From Deltaproteobacteria bacterium (GTDB lineage Bacteria; Myxococcota_A; UBA796; SXON01), in the NCBI GenBank assembly GCA_947486185.1, contig CANKTH010000019.1:1-52618 (forward strand): a stretch of 52,618 nt of DNA, read 5' to 3'. Shown here in pieces: positions 46,514 through 52,618 of the stretch. A program made the translations under genes and the position numbers. The notes beneath the pieces were generated by a model. It worked only from the letters and a program-made list of their open reading frames with translations, was not told where the DNA came from and searched no databases. Position 1 is the stretch's first letter. The number at the start of each line of letters is the position of its first letter.

Positions 46514-47152
46514 TCAGCTTGGAGGGTGAAGCCAGCGGCTCGCGCCTACGGTCAGGGCGCAGGGCAGCGGGTGGCGGATCGCGACCACCCGATCCGTCGC
46601 GTTCCTCAAGCTCTCCGGCGCGGTCTTCCCTTCCGCGACCAGCATCACCTCTCCGCCATTGATGCTCTCGATGTCGATGTTCTGCCCGTCGATCCTCACT
46701 TCGGTGTCTTCGGCCTCGACCGCTTCCGAGAGGTTGATGAGCGACACTGCGGTGCCCGCGAAAGAGAGCTGCACCCCCGCGTCCACGAAATGGGTGAGGC
46801 GCACTTTTCCGCCTTGCCAGACCTCAAAACGGCCCTGCTGGGCCAACGCCCGCGGCAGGGCTTCGAGATCATCGGCGGCACCGGGCGTCTGGGTCTCGAT
46901 GACCAGGAGAGTGGGGGAGGGGGCCTCGATCCTGGCTTCGAGCCCGTAGTCGGCGAGGCGCGTCTCCACCGCGAGCTTCGCTTCGGCCGCACAGCTCCCG
47001 GTGAGCTCAAGTCGCGCGCGCCCGGCGCCCGGTGCGCCGCCAGCCCGGACTGCAAAAACCCAGCCCATAGCGGCGCCACCCACCAGGAGCAGGGACAACA
47101 CGGGCACAAAGAGCACCCAGCCGCCACGGCCCATCTGCTCGGCGGCGCTCAT
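46514..47152 (-). CDS. Membrane-anchored SecD P1-like protein
   Basis: A 212-residue protein with one N-terminal transmembrane segment (VLFVPVLSLLLVGGAAMGWVFAV) and a periplasmic part. The segment ARLELTGSCAAEAKLAVETRLADYGLEA, followed by LLVIETQTPGAADDLEALPRAL and GRFEVWQGGKVRLTHF, resembles the P1 base/head of SecD (ferredoxin-like, with a peptide-binding loop). It lacks the five other transmembrane helices of SecD, so it is not a translocase subunit on its own. ATG overlaps the SDR stop by four bases. Confidence 0.6.
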   Translation of the reverse strand: MSAAEQMGRGGWVLFVPVLSLLLVGGAAMGWVFAVRAGGAPGAGRARLELTGSCAAEAKLAVETRLADYGLEARIEAPSPTLLVIETQTPGAADDLEALPRALAQQGRFEVWQGGKVRLTHFVDAGVQLSFAGTAVSLINLSEAVEAEDTEVRIDGQNIDIESINGGEVMLVAEGKTAPESLRNATDRVVAIRHPLPCALTVGASRWLHPPS

Positions 47153-48126
47153 GAGGTCGGCCAGGAGATCGGGTTGGAGGGCGTATATCCGAGCACGCTC
47201 CGCGCGCGCCGGCCGTCGAGCACACCGGAGTAGTGGAAGCGCCGGCGGTTCATCCCATAACGAAAATCATGGCCTCGAAAGCGCCGACGCCAGCGGTAGA
47301 GCGGCGTCATCCATGAGCCGGGCACCGGGATGCCGAGGCGCCCCCATTTGTCGATACACATGGACAAAGGGAGCGTGTCTGCTCCACCGATGTTGAAGAC
47401 ACCTTGGGCATCGGTGTGCACCGCCGCCTCCAGCGCTGCCGTAGAGTCCTTCAGCGAGATGAAGTTGATCATCGGATCGTAGCCCATCGGCCGAAAACAC
47501 ACCGGCGATTCGAGATAATCGAAGAGCTGGCTGCCGGTGCCCGGCGCCAGTACCTCGGCCATCCGCAAGACCAGGATCTGGAGGCGCGAGAGCCCCATCT
47601 GTACGCAGGCGTAAAGATCGGCCTCCACCCGGTCTCGGATCCACTGTGGCGCGCCGCTGGACAGGTTGAGAGGGTGATCCTCCGCGATCAGGATCGGGAG
47701 ATCGTGGGCGACAGAGTACACATCGGCATAGGATCGTAGAACAAAGCGGCGTATGGTCGGATGCCGCTCGCACAACTGGATGAGCGAGCGGGTGGCGTCG
47801 ACGTTGAGCGCGTGGATCCGTTTCCCTTCGGCAGCGGCGCTCCGGGCCATCGCAGTGTGGATCACCACCTCCACGCCTAGATCGCGGGCCGGCCCAAAAA
47901 GCAGGTCATGGGTACGACGTTCGCGAACCAGGTCTACCTGGACGTAGGTGAGCCGTCGCGCGTGGGCAAACGGCAGTGACTCTTCGGGGGGGCGATAGCC
48001 GACCGCGAGCACGTGCCCCACCCGCTCGTCCGCTAGCAAGGATCGAATCAGCATTTCGCCGATCGGCGTCTCAGCGCCCGTCACAAGCACGCCCGCGACC
48101 TTTCGGAGCTCCCTGGCGGCGCTCAT
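47149..48126 (-). CDS. NAD-dependent epimerase/dehydratase (extended SDR)
   Basis: A 325-residue Rossmann protein: VLVTGAETPIGEMLIRSLL near residue 12 (degenerate GxxGxxG), YVQVDLV, VVIHTAMARS, NVDATRSLIQLC, then RFVLRSYADVYSV where an active SDR has S-x(10)-YxxxK; here the Tyr and Lys are not seen in the usual spacing, so activity is uncertain. FNIGGADTLPLS and the C-terminal RRFHYSGVLDGRRAR are typical of sugar-nucleotide or NAD(P)-binding family members. ATG 48126 shares one base with the acyltransferase stop. Confidence 0.75.
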   Translation of the reverse strand: MSAARELRKVAGVLVTGAETPIGEMLIRSLLADERVGHVLAVGYRPPEESLPFAHARRLTYVQVDLVRERRTHDLLFGPARDLGVEVVIHTAMARSAAAEGKRIHALNVDATRSLIQLCERHPTIRRFVLRSYADVYSVAHDLPILIAEDHPLNLSSGAPQWIRDRVEADLYACVQMGLSRLQILVLRMAEVLAPGTGSQLFDYLESPVCFRPMGYDPMINFISLKDSTAALEAAVHTDAQGVFNIGGADTLPLSMCIDKWGRLGIPVPGSWMTPLYRWRRRFRGHDFRYGMNRRRFHYSGVLDGRRARSVLGYTPSNPISWPTS

Positions 48127-48965
48127 CAAAAAATCCCCTTTCGTTCTGCGAGGCCACGCTCAATGAGCGCCTCGACAGCGGCGCGTGTCCGACCGGCGGC
48201 TTCACGTACCGCCGCGGGATCGTCGGCCATTTCTGGTCGGTAGAGCTCGGGTATCGGCACGGGCGGCCCATAGAGGATGTGGTAACGGACCGGGAGAGGG
48301 AAGGGGGTGAGGGTGATGGGGATGAACGGCAGCCCCATCATCGCGATCGGGATGCGGCCGATCTGCGGCATCTGCTCTTCGGCGCCGATGACCGCGGCCG
48401 GGATGACCGGGGCGCTGTTGCGGATGGCCAGCTCGGCGTGGCCCACGCGCCACTCTTGGAGTTGGTACCGCTGGCTGAAGTGTTTGGCGATACCCGGCAC
48501 CCCTTCGGGGAAGATGAGCAACAGCTCTCCGTGCTCCAGGAGGGCGCGGGCGTTTCCGCGGCTGCCGCCCACCATGCCTCCGCGAGCGAACACCGTGCCG
48601 ATCACGGGTATCATCGGCACAAAATGGTCTGCCACCGGTCGCGCAACCCGCGGCGGCTCGCTCTTTCGTACGATGTCGGTCCACACCATCGCGCCGTCAA
48701 AAGGCACGGCGCCCGAGTGGTTACACACGATGACCCCAGGCCCCGCGCTGGGAATGTGCTCGTGACCGCTCGATTGTACGCGGAACCACTTATCATAGAA
48801 GGGGCTCGTGAGCAGGCGTCCAAAAGCGACGAACTCTCGCTGAAGGCCGAACGCGTCGTAGCCGTGCCCCTCGTCGTGAAACACAAGGTTGTCAAAACGT
48901 TTTCTTTCAGTCTCGCTGAGGCCGGCGGCCACCATCGCCGAAAGCGCGTGAGGCAAGATTCGCAT
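48126..48965 (-). CDS. 1-acylglycerol-3-phosphate acyltransferase-like protein
   Basis: A 279-residue PlsC-family lysophospholipid acyltransferase. The catalytic motif is CNHSGAVPFDGAM (NHx5D, near residue 82), followed by GGMVGGSRGNAR (motif II), LLIFPEGVPG (motif III) and IPAAVIGAEEQMP (motif IV). It probably acylates a membrane lipid on the cytoplasmic face. Unlike classic PlsC it carries an 80-residue N-terminal extension. It leads the acyltransferase-SDR-SecD-like operon; TAGAAC ends six bases before ATG 48965. Confidence 0.87.
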   Translation of the reverse strand: MRILPHALSAMVAAGLSETERKRFDNLVFHDEGHGYDAFGLQREFVAFGRLLTSPFYDKWFRVQSSGHEHIPSAGPGVIVCNHSGAVPFDGAMVWTDIVRKSEPPRVARPVADHFVPMIPVIGTVFARGGMVGGSRGNARALLEHGELLLIFPEGVPGIAKHFSQRYQLQEWRVGHAELAIRNSAPVIPAAVIGAEEQMPQIGRIPIAMMGLPFIPITLTPFPLPVRYHILYGPPVPIPELYRPEMADDPAAVREAAGRTRAAVEALIERGLAERKGIF

Positions 48966-48977
48966 CAGTGTGTTCTA
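48966..48977 (-). promoter_or_regulatory. Leaderless-type -10 element, TAGAAC-N6-ATG
   Basis: Minus-strand ATTAGAAC ends exactly six bases before ATG 48965, matching the pyrophosphatase element at 7 of 8 positions. No Shine-Dalgarno. Confidence 0.5.
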
Positions 48978-49004
48978 ATGGTGTTCCACCCACCCGCCAC
49001 GCGA

Positions 49005-49817
49005 ATGCTCTCTGTACAGACACAGTCACTCGCCGAGCGCCTGCTACGGCAAATCGGGGTTCAGGGCGTCCGGCCTGTGCATCTCCGAGACGGACGAGAG
49101 CATCACCTTTTCCGAGTTTCGTTAGACGACGGCGAACGGGTCCTGAAGTTTCCCAAACGAGATGCGATCCCGGACCCCTTCACGCTCGGACGGAGCTCGG
49201 GCGAGCGTTTGTGCTCGGAGGCGATCGCGGTCGACCTCGTGCGTCAGGTGCCGGTCCCCAGACCCTACGAGATCTTCGCGACCGATCCGGTGTGTGCGCT
49301 CATGGCCTTTGTCCCGGGCACCACGGCCGAGATCGCCTACGAGCGCGGTCAGCTCGACGAAGACGGCCTGCTCAACATGTGCCTTCAGATGGGCAGGACG
49401 TTGGCGAATATCCATCGGGTACGCCGGCCCGAGGGCCTGCACGAGCTGCCCGACCTGGAGGCCGCGGAGCCCGACCGCATGAGGCTCGTCCATCTCGACT
49501 ATCACCTGGGGAATGTGCTGGCCCAGCGCCAGCTTGGCGGCTCGTGGAACATCACCGCGGTGATCGACTGGACCTGCGCGCGCTGGGGCCCGCCAGAGGC
49601 GGATTTCGTGGAGCTCCAAGTCAGTGTGTTCATCAATAATCCACGGGCGCGTGACGCGATGATCGCGGGTTATCGCCAGGTGGCCCCGCGAGTGGTGAGC
49701 GTGAAGGACATCGAGACGCGCGCAGTCGCGGAGATCCGTCGGCGCCTCGCCGTCGATCCGCCCGACGCGCAGACCGCACGGGCCTGGGTCCGCTGGGTCG
49801 CCTCACGGAGCACATGA
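49005..49817 (+). CDS. APH-fold phosphotransferase
   Basis: A 270-residue kinase-like protein of the aminoglycoside/choline-kinase family. Features: VSLDDGERVLKFPKRD (N-lobe, nucleotide-binding Lys), ALMAFVPGTTAEIAY, the Brenner motif LVHLDYHLGNVLA (catalytic Asp near residue 166) and AVIDWTCARWGPPEADFVEL (metal-binding Asp). Substrate not predictable; drug resistance should not be assumed. Start is ATG 49005 or ATG 48978 (27 bases earlier); neither has a clear ribosome site. The DUF4870 gene overlaps its stop by four bases. Confidence 0.82.
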   Translation: MLSVQTQSLAERLLRQIGVQGVRPVHLRDGREHHLFRVSLDDGERVLKFPKRDAIPDPFTLGRSSGERLCSEAIAVDLVRQVPVPRPYEIFATDPVCALMAFVPGTTAEIAYERGQLDEDGLLNMCLQMGRTLANIHRVRRPEGLHELPDLEAAEPDRMRLVHLDYHLGNVLAQRQLGGSWNITAVIDWTCARWGPPEADFVELQVSVFINNPRARDAMIAGYRQVAPRVVSVKDIETRAVAEIRRRLAVDPPDAQTARAWVRWVASRST

Positions 49818-50167
49818 GGGATCTCATGGTGCCAACCGATGACGAGCGCACGTGGGCGACCCTCGCCCACCTGTCAGGGCTCGCGGCCCCCCTCGTCGGA
49901 CCTCTGGTGATCCTGCTGATGTACCAGGATCGCTCGGCCTTTGTGCGTTATCACGCGCTTCAGGCGATCCTGATGACCGTGGTGCTGGGGGTCAGCGCGG
50001 TGGTGTTCATCTGGTTCGCGACGATCATCAGCGTGCTCACCTGCGGCCTTGGCTCGGTGCTGTTCGCGCTCCTGCCGATCGCCGGCGTCGTGCCGCTATA
50101 CGAGGGCTGGAAGGCCTGGCAGGGCGAGTGGCACACGCTGCCAGGCATCTCAGAGTTCGGGCGCTGA
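49814..50167 (+). CDS. DUF4870 membrane protein
   Basis: A 117-residue protein of the DUF4870 family: DERTWATLAHLSGLAAPLVGPLVILL, RYHALQAILMTVVLGVSAVVFIW and a third hydrophobic segment ending LLPIAGVVPLYEGWKAWQGEW. Three transmembrane helices are expected; function unknown. ATG 49814 overlaps the kinase stop (ATGA). ATG 49826 with GAGGGA upstream is an equally good start, giving 113 residues. Confidence 0.85.
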   Translation: MRDLMVPTDDERTWATLAHLSGLAAPLVGPLVILLMYQDRSAFVRYHALQAILMTVVLGVSAVVFIWFATIISVLTCGLGSVLFALLPIAGVVPLYEGWKAWQGEWHTLPGISEFGR

Positions 50168-50203
50168 GCGGGCTCCCGCCGCCCCTCCGGACCGTCGCTC
50201 AGC
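50163..50203. terminator. Long-loop inverted repeat spanning two convergent stops
   Basis: GCTGAGCG (50163-50170) and CGCTCAGC (50196-50203) form an 8-base perfect stem with a 25-base loop covering both stop codons. A shared terminator is possible; there is no T-run. Confidence 0.35.
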
Positions 50204-51785
50204 CGACGCAGTCGCCGGCCAGGATGTACTCGATCTCGATGGTGGAGCCACCTTCGGGCACGTAGCCGTCGGCGAACTGCACCTCGTTACCCGCGGCGGA
50301 GTAGGTCCAGCCCGTGGTGCGGGTCACGCCGTCGACGCGCACCTCGATGGTCTCCGGAACGGGGTACTCCGTGAGGTCGAAGGAGGACTTGTTGGTGGCC
50401 GCGCTCTCGCCAAGGGCCTCGAGGTGGCTGGCCCAGTCGGTCGCGCAGATCGAGAGGTACAGGCCCCCGGTCGCGGTGACCGCCTCGTAGTAGCCGATGC
50501 CGGGGTCGGCGGTGGCGCAGCCGCCCGGATAGTCGCCGGCGATCGCGTGGACGACGGCCTGATCGGCGTCGTCCTTGAGGGACTGGAACCAATCGACGTA
50601 ATCGGCCCAATCGCGACCGGTGGCGCCGCTGGAGTCCACCTCGTCGCTCACGATGACGATGGAGAGCTTGGCGTCGTCCCGCAAGAAGGACCCGCCGTCT
50701 CCCGCGTCGTTACCCGGCTGCGTAGATTGGTACGCCATCTCCAAGCCGCGCTCGTCGCCGGAGCCGCCTACGCCGACACTGCATTGATCGACGAAATCTC
50801 CCACCGGATCGGCAGAGTCACCACTGATGACATCTCCACGGAAGTCATAGGAGTCGGTGGTGATGACCGCGATCTGGTAGTCGGCCTCGGCCGTGACCAT
50901 GATGTTGATGAAGGTCGAGAAGTTGTTGGAGAGGTTGGCCTGCTCCTCGCCCATCGAGCAGGAGTTGTCGACCACGAACAGGATGTCGGTGGGCACGCTG
51001 AGGGGCTGCTCGTAGGTGTCGAGGTTGTCCCCGACGATGTTGCCAACGCCGGTCTGGTAGGCCTGGGCCTCGGGCTGGACAGGGTCGTTGGAGAAAACGC
51101 GGATGAAGCCGCTGTCCGCAAAATCGTCCAGCGGGGCGTAGCGTACGAGGACCGTTTGGCTGGTGGCGGGCGGGATGGTCAGCGGCAGCCGAACGCTGGA
51201 GTCGTCGATCGACAGCTCGTCGGATGCGGTGAAGTACTCCAGGTCATCGACGACGAGATCGGCGTTGCCGACGTTGGCGATGGTGACCTCGACGGGCGTG
51301 TCGCAGCCGACATCCACGAGGCCGAAGTCGTAGTTGGTTGGGCTGACCTCGATCCGTGGCGCGATGCCGGTGCCCTTGAGCTCCACCCGGACCTGCTCCT
51401 CGTCCGGGTCGTTGCTGTTGATGAGCACGTTGGTATCGGCCGGTTCGGCGGCCCACGGATCGAACGTCACGGTGAACGTCGTGGAGTCGCCTGGGCGCAC
51501 CAGGACGGTACCGACGGCCGAGATGGTGTAGGGCGCGCTCGCGTCTTCAAGCGCGATGTTCACGATCTCGAGCGAGAGCTCGCCGACGTTCTGGATCGTC
51601 ACGGTCTCGATGTGGGCGATGGTGTCCTCGACCGGCACCTGACCGAACTCGACGAGGGTCGGGGTGACGTCGATGTCGGGCTCGCCGTCGTCTCCAACGT
51701 CGCCTACAACCTCATCTTTGGTGAGGATTTCGTTTTCGGACTGGCACGCGCCCAGGAGGAGGGCGAGGAGCACGGTGCTGCGCAT
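50199..51785 (-). CDS. Choice-of-anchor-D and VWA-domain lipoprotein
   Basis: A 528-residue surface lipoprotein; signal MRSTVLLALLLGAC (lipobox LGAC, Cys14). Residues about 40-135 and 135-245 are two Ig-like choice-of-anchor-D domains (PTLVEFGQVPVEDT...INSNDPDEEQVRVELKGTG and NYDFGLVDVGCDTPVEVTIANVGNADL...VFSNDPVQPEAQ). From about 265 a von Willebrand factor A domain follows with MIDAS motif VVDNSCSMG (DxSxS) and DEVDSSG further on. VWA domains bind metal and protein ligands. ATG 51785 has GAGG five bases upstream. Confidence 0.85.
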   Translation of the reverse strand: MRSTVLLALLLGACQSENEILTKDEVVGDVGDDGEPDIDVTPTLVEFGQVPVEDTIAHIETVTIQNVGELSLEIVNIALEDASAPYTISAVGTVLVRPGDSTTFTVTFDPWAAEPADTNVLINSNDPDEEQVRVELKGTGIAPRIEVSPTNYDFGLVDVGCDTPVEVTIANVGNADLVVDDLEYFTASDELSIDDSSVRLPLTIPPATSQTVLVRYAPLDDFADSGFIRVFSNDPVQPEAQAYQTGVGNIVGDNLDTYEQPLSVPTDILFVVDNSCSMGEEQANLSNNFSTFINIMVTAEADYQIAVITTDSYDFRGDVISGDSADPVGDFVDQCSVGVGGSGDERGLEMAYQSTQPGNDAGDGGSFLRDDAKLSIVIVSDEVDSSGATGRDWADYVDWFQSLKDDADQAVVHAIAGDYPGGCATADPGIGYYEAVTATGGLYLSICATDWASHLEALGESAATNKSSFDLTEYPVPETIEVRVDGVTRTTGWTYSAAGNEVQFADGYVPEGGSTIEIEYILAGDCVG

Positions 51786-51934
51786 GAGGACCTCGAGTGG
51801 TTGGCACCATACCACAACGTCGCGGCCCGCCGAAGTGTGACAGGCCCGTTTTCGCGGGCGAGGAATCGGTCCGCGTAGGTCGCCAGGCGCGGTCGTCGAG
51901 AGGCCTGTGTTACCCTCGCCGCAGGGGAGGCAAA

Positions 51935-52411
51935 ATGCGATTCTGGCGGCGGTTCGTGGCTCTCGTGCTGGTCGGGGCATTGTCGGGCTGCGGCGACGAG
52001 TCGGATGATGACGACAAGGACGACGAAGAGACGAGCACCGAGAGCGGCGGCGGAGACAGCGGGACCACCCCGACGGGCGTCAGCCCCGACGCTCCGATCG
52101 TGACCGCGTTGTCTTTTGCGGATTGTACTTCGGGCACCGACGGGCAGGACATCTGGATCCTCCAGGCAACCGCGACCGATCCTCAAGGCGACGACACCAT
52201 CGACCGCGGGGATGCGGCGATCTACCGTGGCGAAACCCTGGTCAACAGCTACCCGGTCATATGTAACAATGGGGTGTGCTCTACGAGTTGGGAGGCAACT
52301 CCGGGCAGCGCCGGTGAGGTGGACTGTAGTTTTGTGGGAGCGGGTACGCTCAAGTTGACGGTGATCGATGAGAACGGGAATCGGTCGGCGGAATTTGTCG
52401 TTGGGCTGTAG
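51935..52411 (+). CDS. Small lipoprotein with acidic linker
   Basis: A 158-residue lipoprotein: signal MRFWRRFVALVLVGALSGC (Cys19), an acidic Asp/Glu-rich stretch, a Ser/Gly/Thr linker, and an 85-residue beta domain with four cysteines (SFADCTSG, VICNNGVCSTSW, VDCSFVGAG) ending in VIDENGNRSAEFVVGL. This resembles an Ig-like or cadherin-type fold; the function is unknown. GGGGAGG ends four bases before ATG. Divergent from the VWA lipoprotein with 149 bases between. Confidence 0.78.
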   Translation: MRFWRRFVALVLVGALSGCGDESDDDDKDDEETSTESGGGDSGTTPTGVSPDAPIVTALSFADCTSGTDGQDIWILQATATDPQGDDTIDRGDAAIYRGETLVNSYPVICNNGVCSTSWEATPGSAGEVDCSFVGAGTLKLTVIDENGNRSAEFVVGL

Positions 52412-52618
52412 GGCGGCGGCGTCACCGGTCGACTCGAAGAGCGAGTCTCGAAAGCCGAGTCTCGAAAGCCCCACAAAATCCGCATCCATACTATCTTAGT
52501 GAAACGCCAGTATTTCGATGGTCGGCCGACGGGTCGCCGTCGTGAGGGTCGCTCTTGTGCCCTCCGGGGCGGCGTACCGCGCGATCCGCTGGGCCCACGT
52601 CTGGCGAGCGGTGTGTAG
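52412..52618. other. Intergenic edge with short hairpin and tandem repeat
   Basis: GACTCG-AAGAG-CGAGTC (52431-52447) is a 6-base stem, and CGAGTCTCGAAAGC is duplicated head-to-tail just after it (52442-52469). A frame from ATG 52518 (MVGRRVAVVRVALVPSGA) is open to the window edge, but 33 codons are too few to call a gene. Confidence 0.4.

Noticed and set aside
47976..49004. 343-residue N-terminal extension of the APH-fold kinase
   Set aside because: Antisense to the acyltransferase and SDR; kinase homology begins only after 49005.
49005..49817. Aminoglycoside resistance gene
   Set aside because: The APH fold is shared by many metabolic kinases; nothing in the sequence or context points to drug inactivation.
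52518..52618. Partial gene at the right edge
   Set aside because: Only 33 codons, no Shine-Dalgarno and no recognisable motif.

Overview
The window is GC-rich, gene-dense DNA, about 96% coding, from a delta-proteobacterium-like organism, most likely Myxococcota or a close uncultured relative. The grounds are: many Asp-rich lipoproteins with MopE-type DCDD / CDGxDNxCDG repeats; a C-terminal Cys-hydrophobic-Arg tail on the giant protein that looks like a MYXO-CTERM sorting signal; choice-of-anchor-D and VWA lipoproteins; and very short lipoprotein signal peptides. I support 46 protein genes. I see no tRNA, rRNA, CRISPR array, transposase, integrase or phage gene. This reads as chromosome, not a mobile island.

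Layout. 1-3.5 kb: a 14-repeat MopE-like lipoprotein. 3.5-9.1 kb: a five-gene minus-strand operon (divergent SAH-hydrolase homologue, TPR protein, SixA-like phosphatase, fused 2-oxoacid dehydrogenase E1, FabD-fold acyltransferase). 9.2-14 kb: short lipoproteins, a small basic protein, inorganic pyrophosphatase, a propeller protein and a second DCDD-type lipoprotein. 14-18.8 kb: minus-strand operon ATP-grasp, esterase, 5'-3' exonuclease, holB, tatD. 18.9-24.1 kb: DUF5522 protein coupled to a UvrA paralogue, then an unknown protein coupled to an AmpG-like permease. 24.1-30.1 kb: DUF2237 protein, truD, and a 1567-residue protein with four C-type lectin domains. 30.2-33 kb: TrmB-like methyltransferase, outer-membrane protein, MBL-fold hydrolase, DMT permease. 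33-39.1 kb: ADP-forming acyl-CoA synthetase, an S51-like hydrolase plus a second esterase, and an acyl-CoA carboxylase beta subunit. 39.2-41.9 kb: a beta-helix lipoprotein. 41.9-45.9 kb: ftsE-ftsX-envC-like-ctp, the cell-division peptidoglycan-splitting module. 45.9-52.6 kb: nadD, a SecD-like fragment, an SDR, a lysophospholipid acyltransferase, an APH-fold kinase, DUF4870, and two lipoproteins.

Genes are tightly packed: about fifteen junctions are 1-8 base stop/start overlaps (ATGA, GTGA, TTGA, TGATG), which points to translationally coupled operons. Six operon-leading genes lack a usable Shine-Dalgarno and carry TANNNT exactly six bases before ATG, which suggests leaderless transcripts.

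The most unusual items are the four-lectin/MopE giant with both an N-terminal lipobox and a C-terminal sorting tail; a FabD-like acyltransferase that has lost the malonate-binding Arg and is coupled to a branched-chain-type E1; an SAH-hydrolase homologue missing several catalytic residues; two separated esterase loci paired with an ATP-grasp ligase and an S51-type hydrolase; and a Cys-rich DUF5522 protein coupled to a UvrA paralogue. Function calls rest on motifs read by eye, not on database searches.
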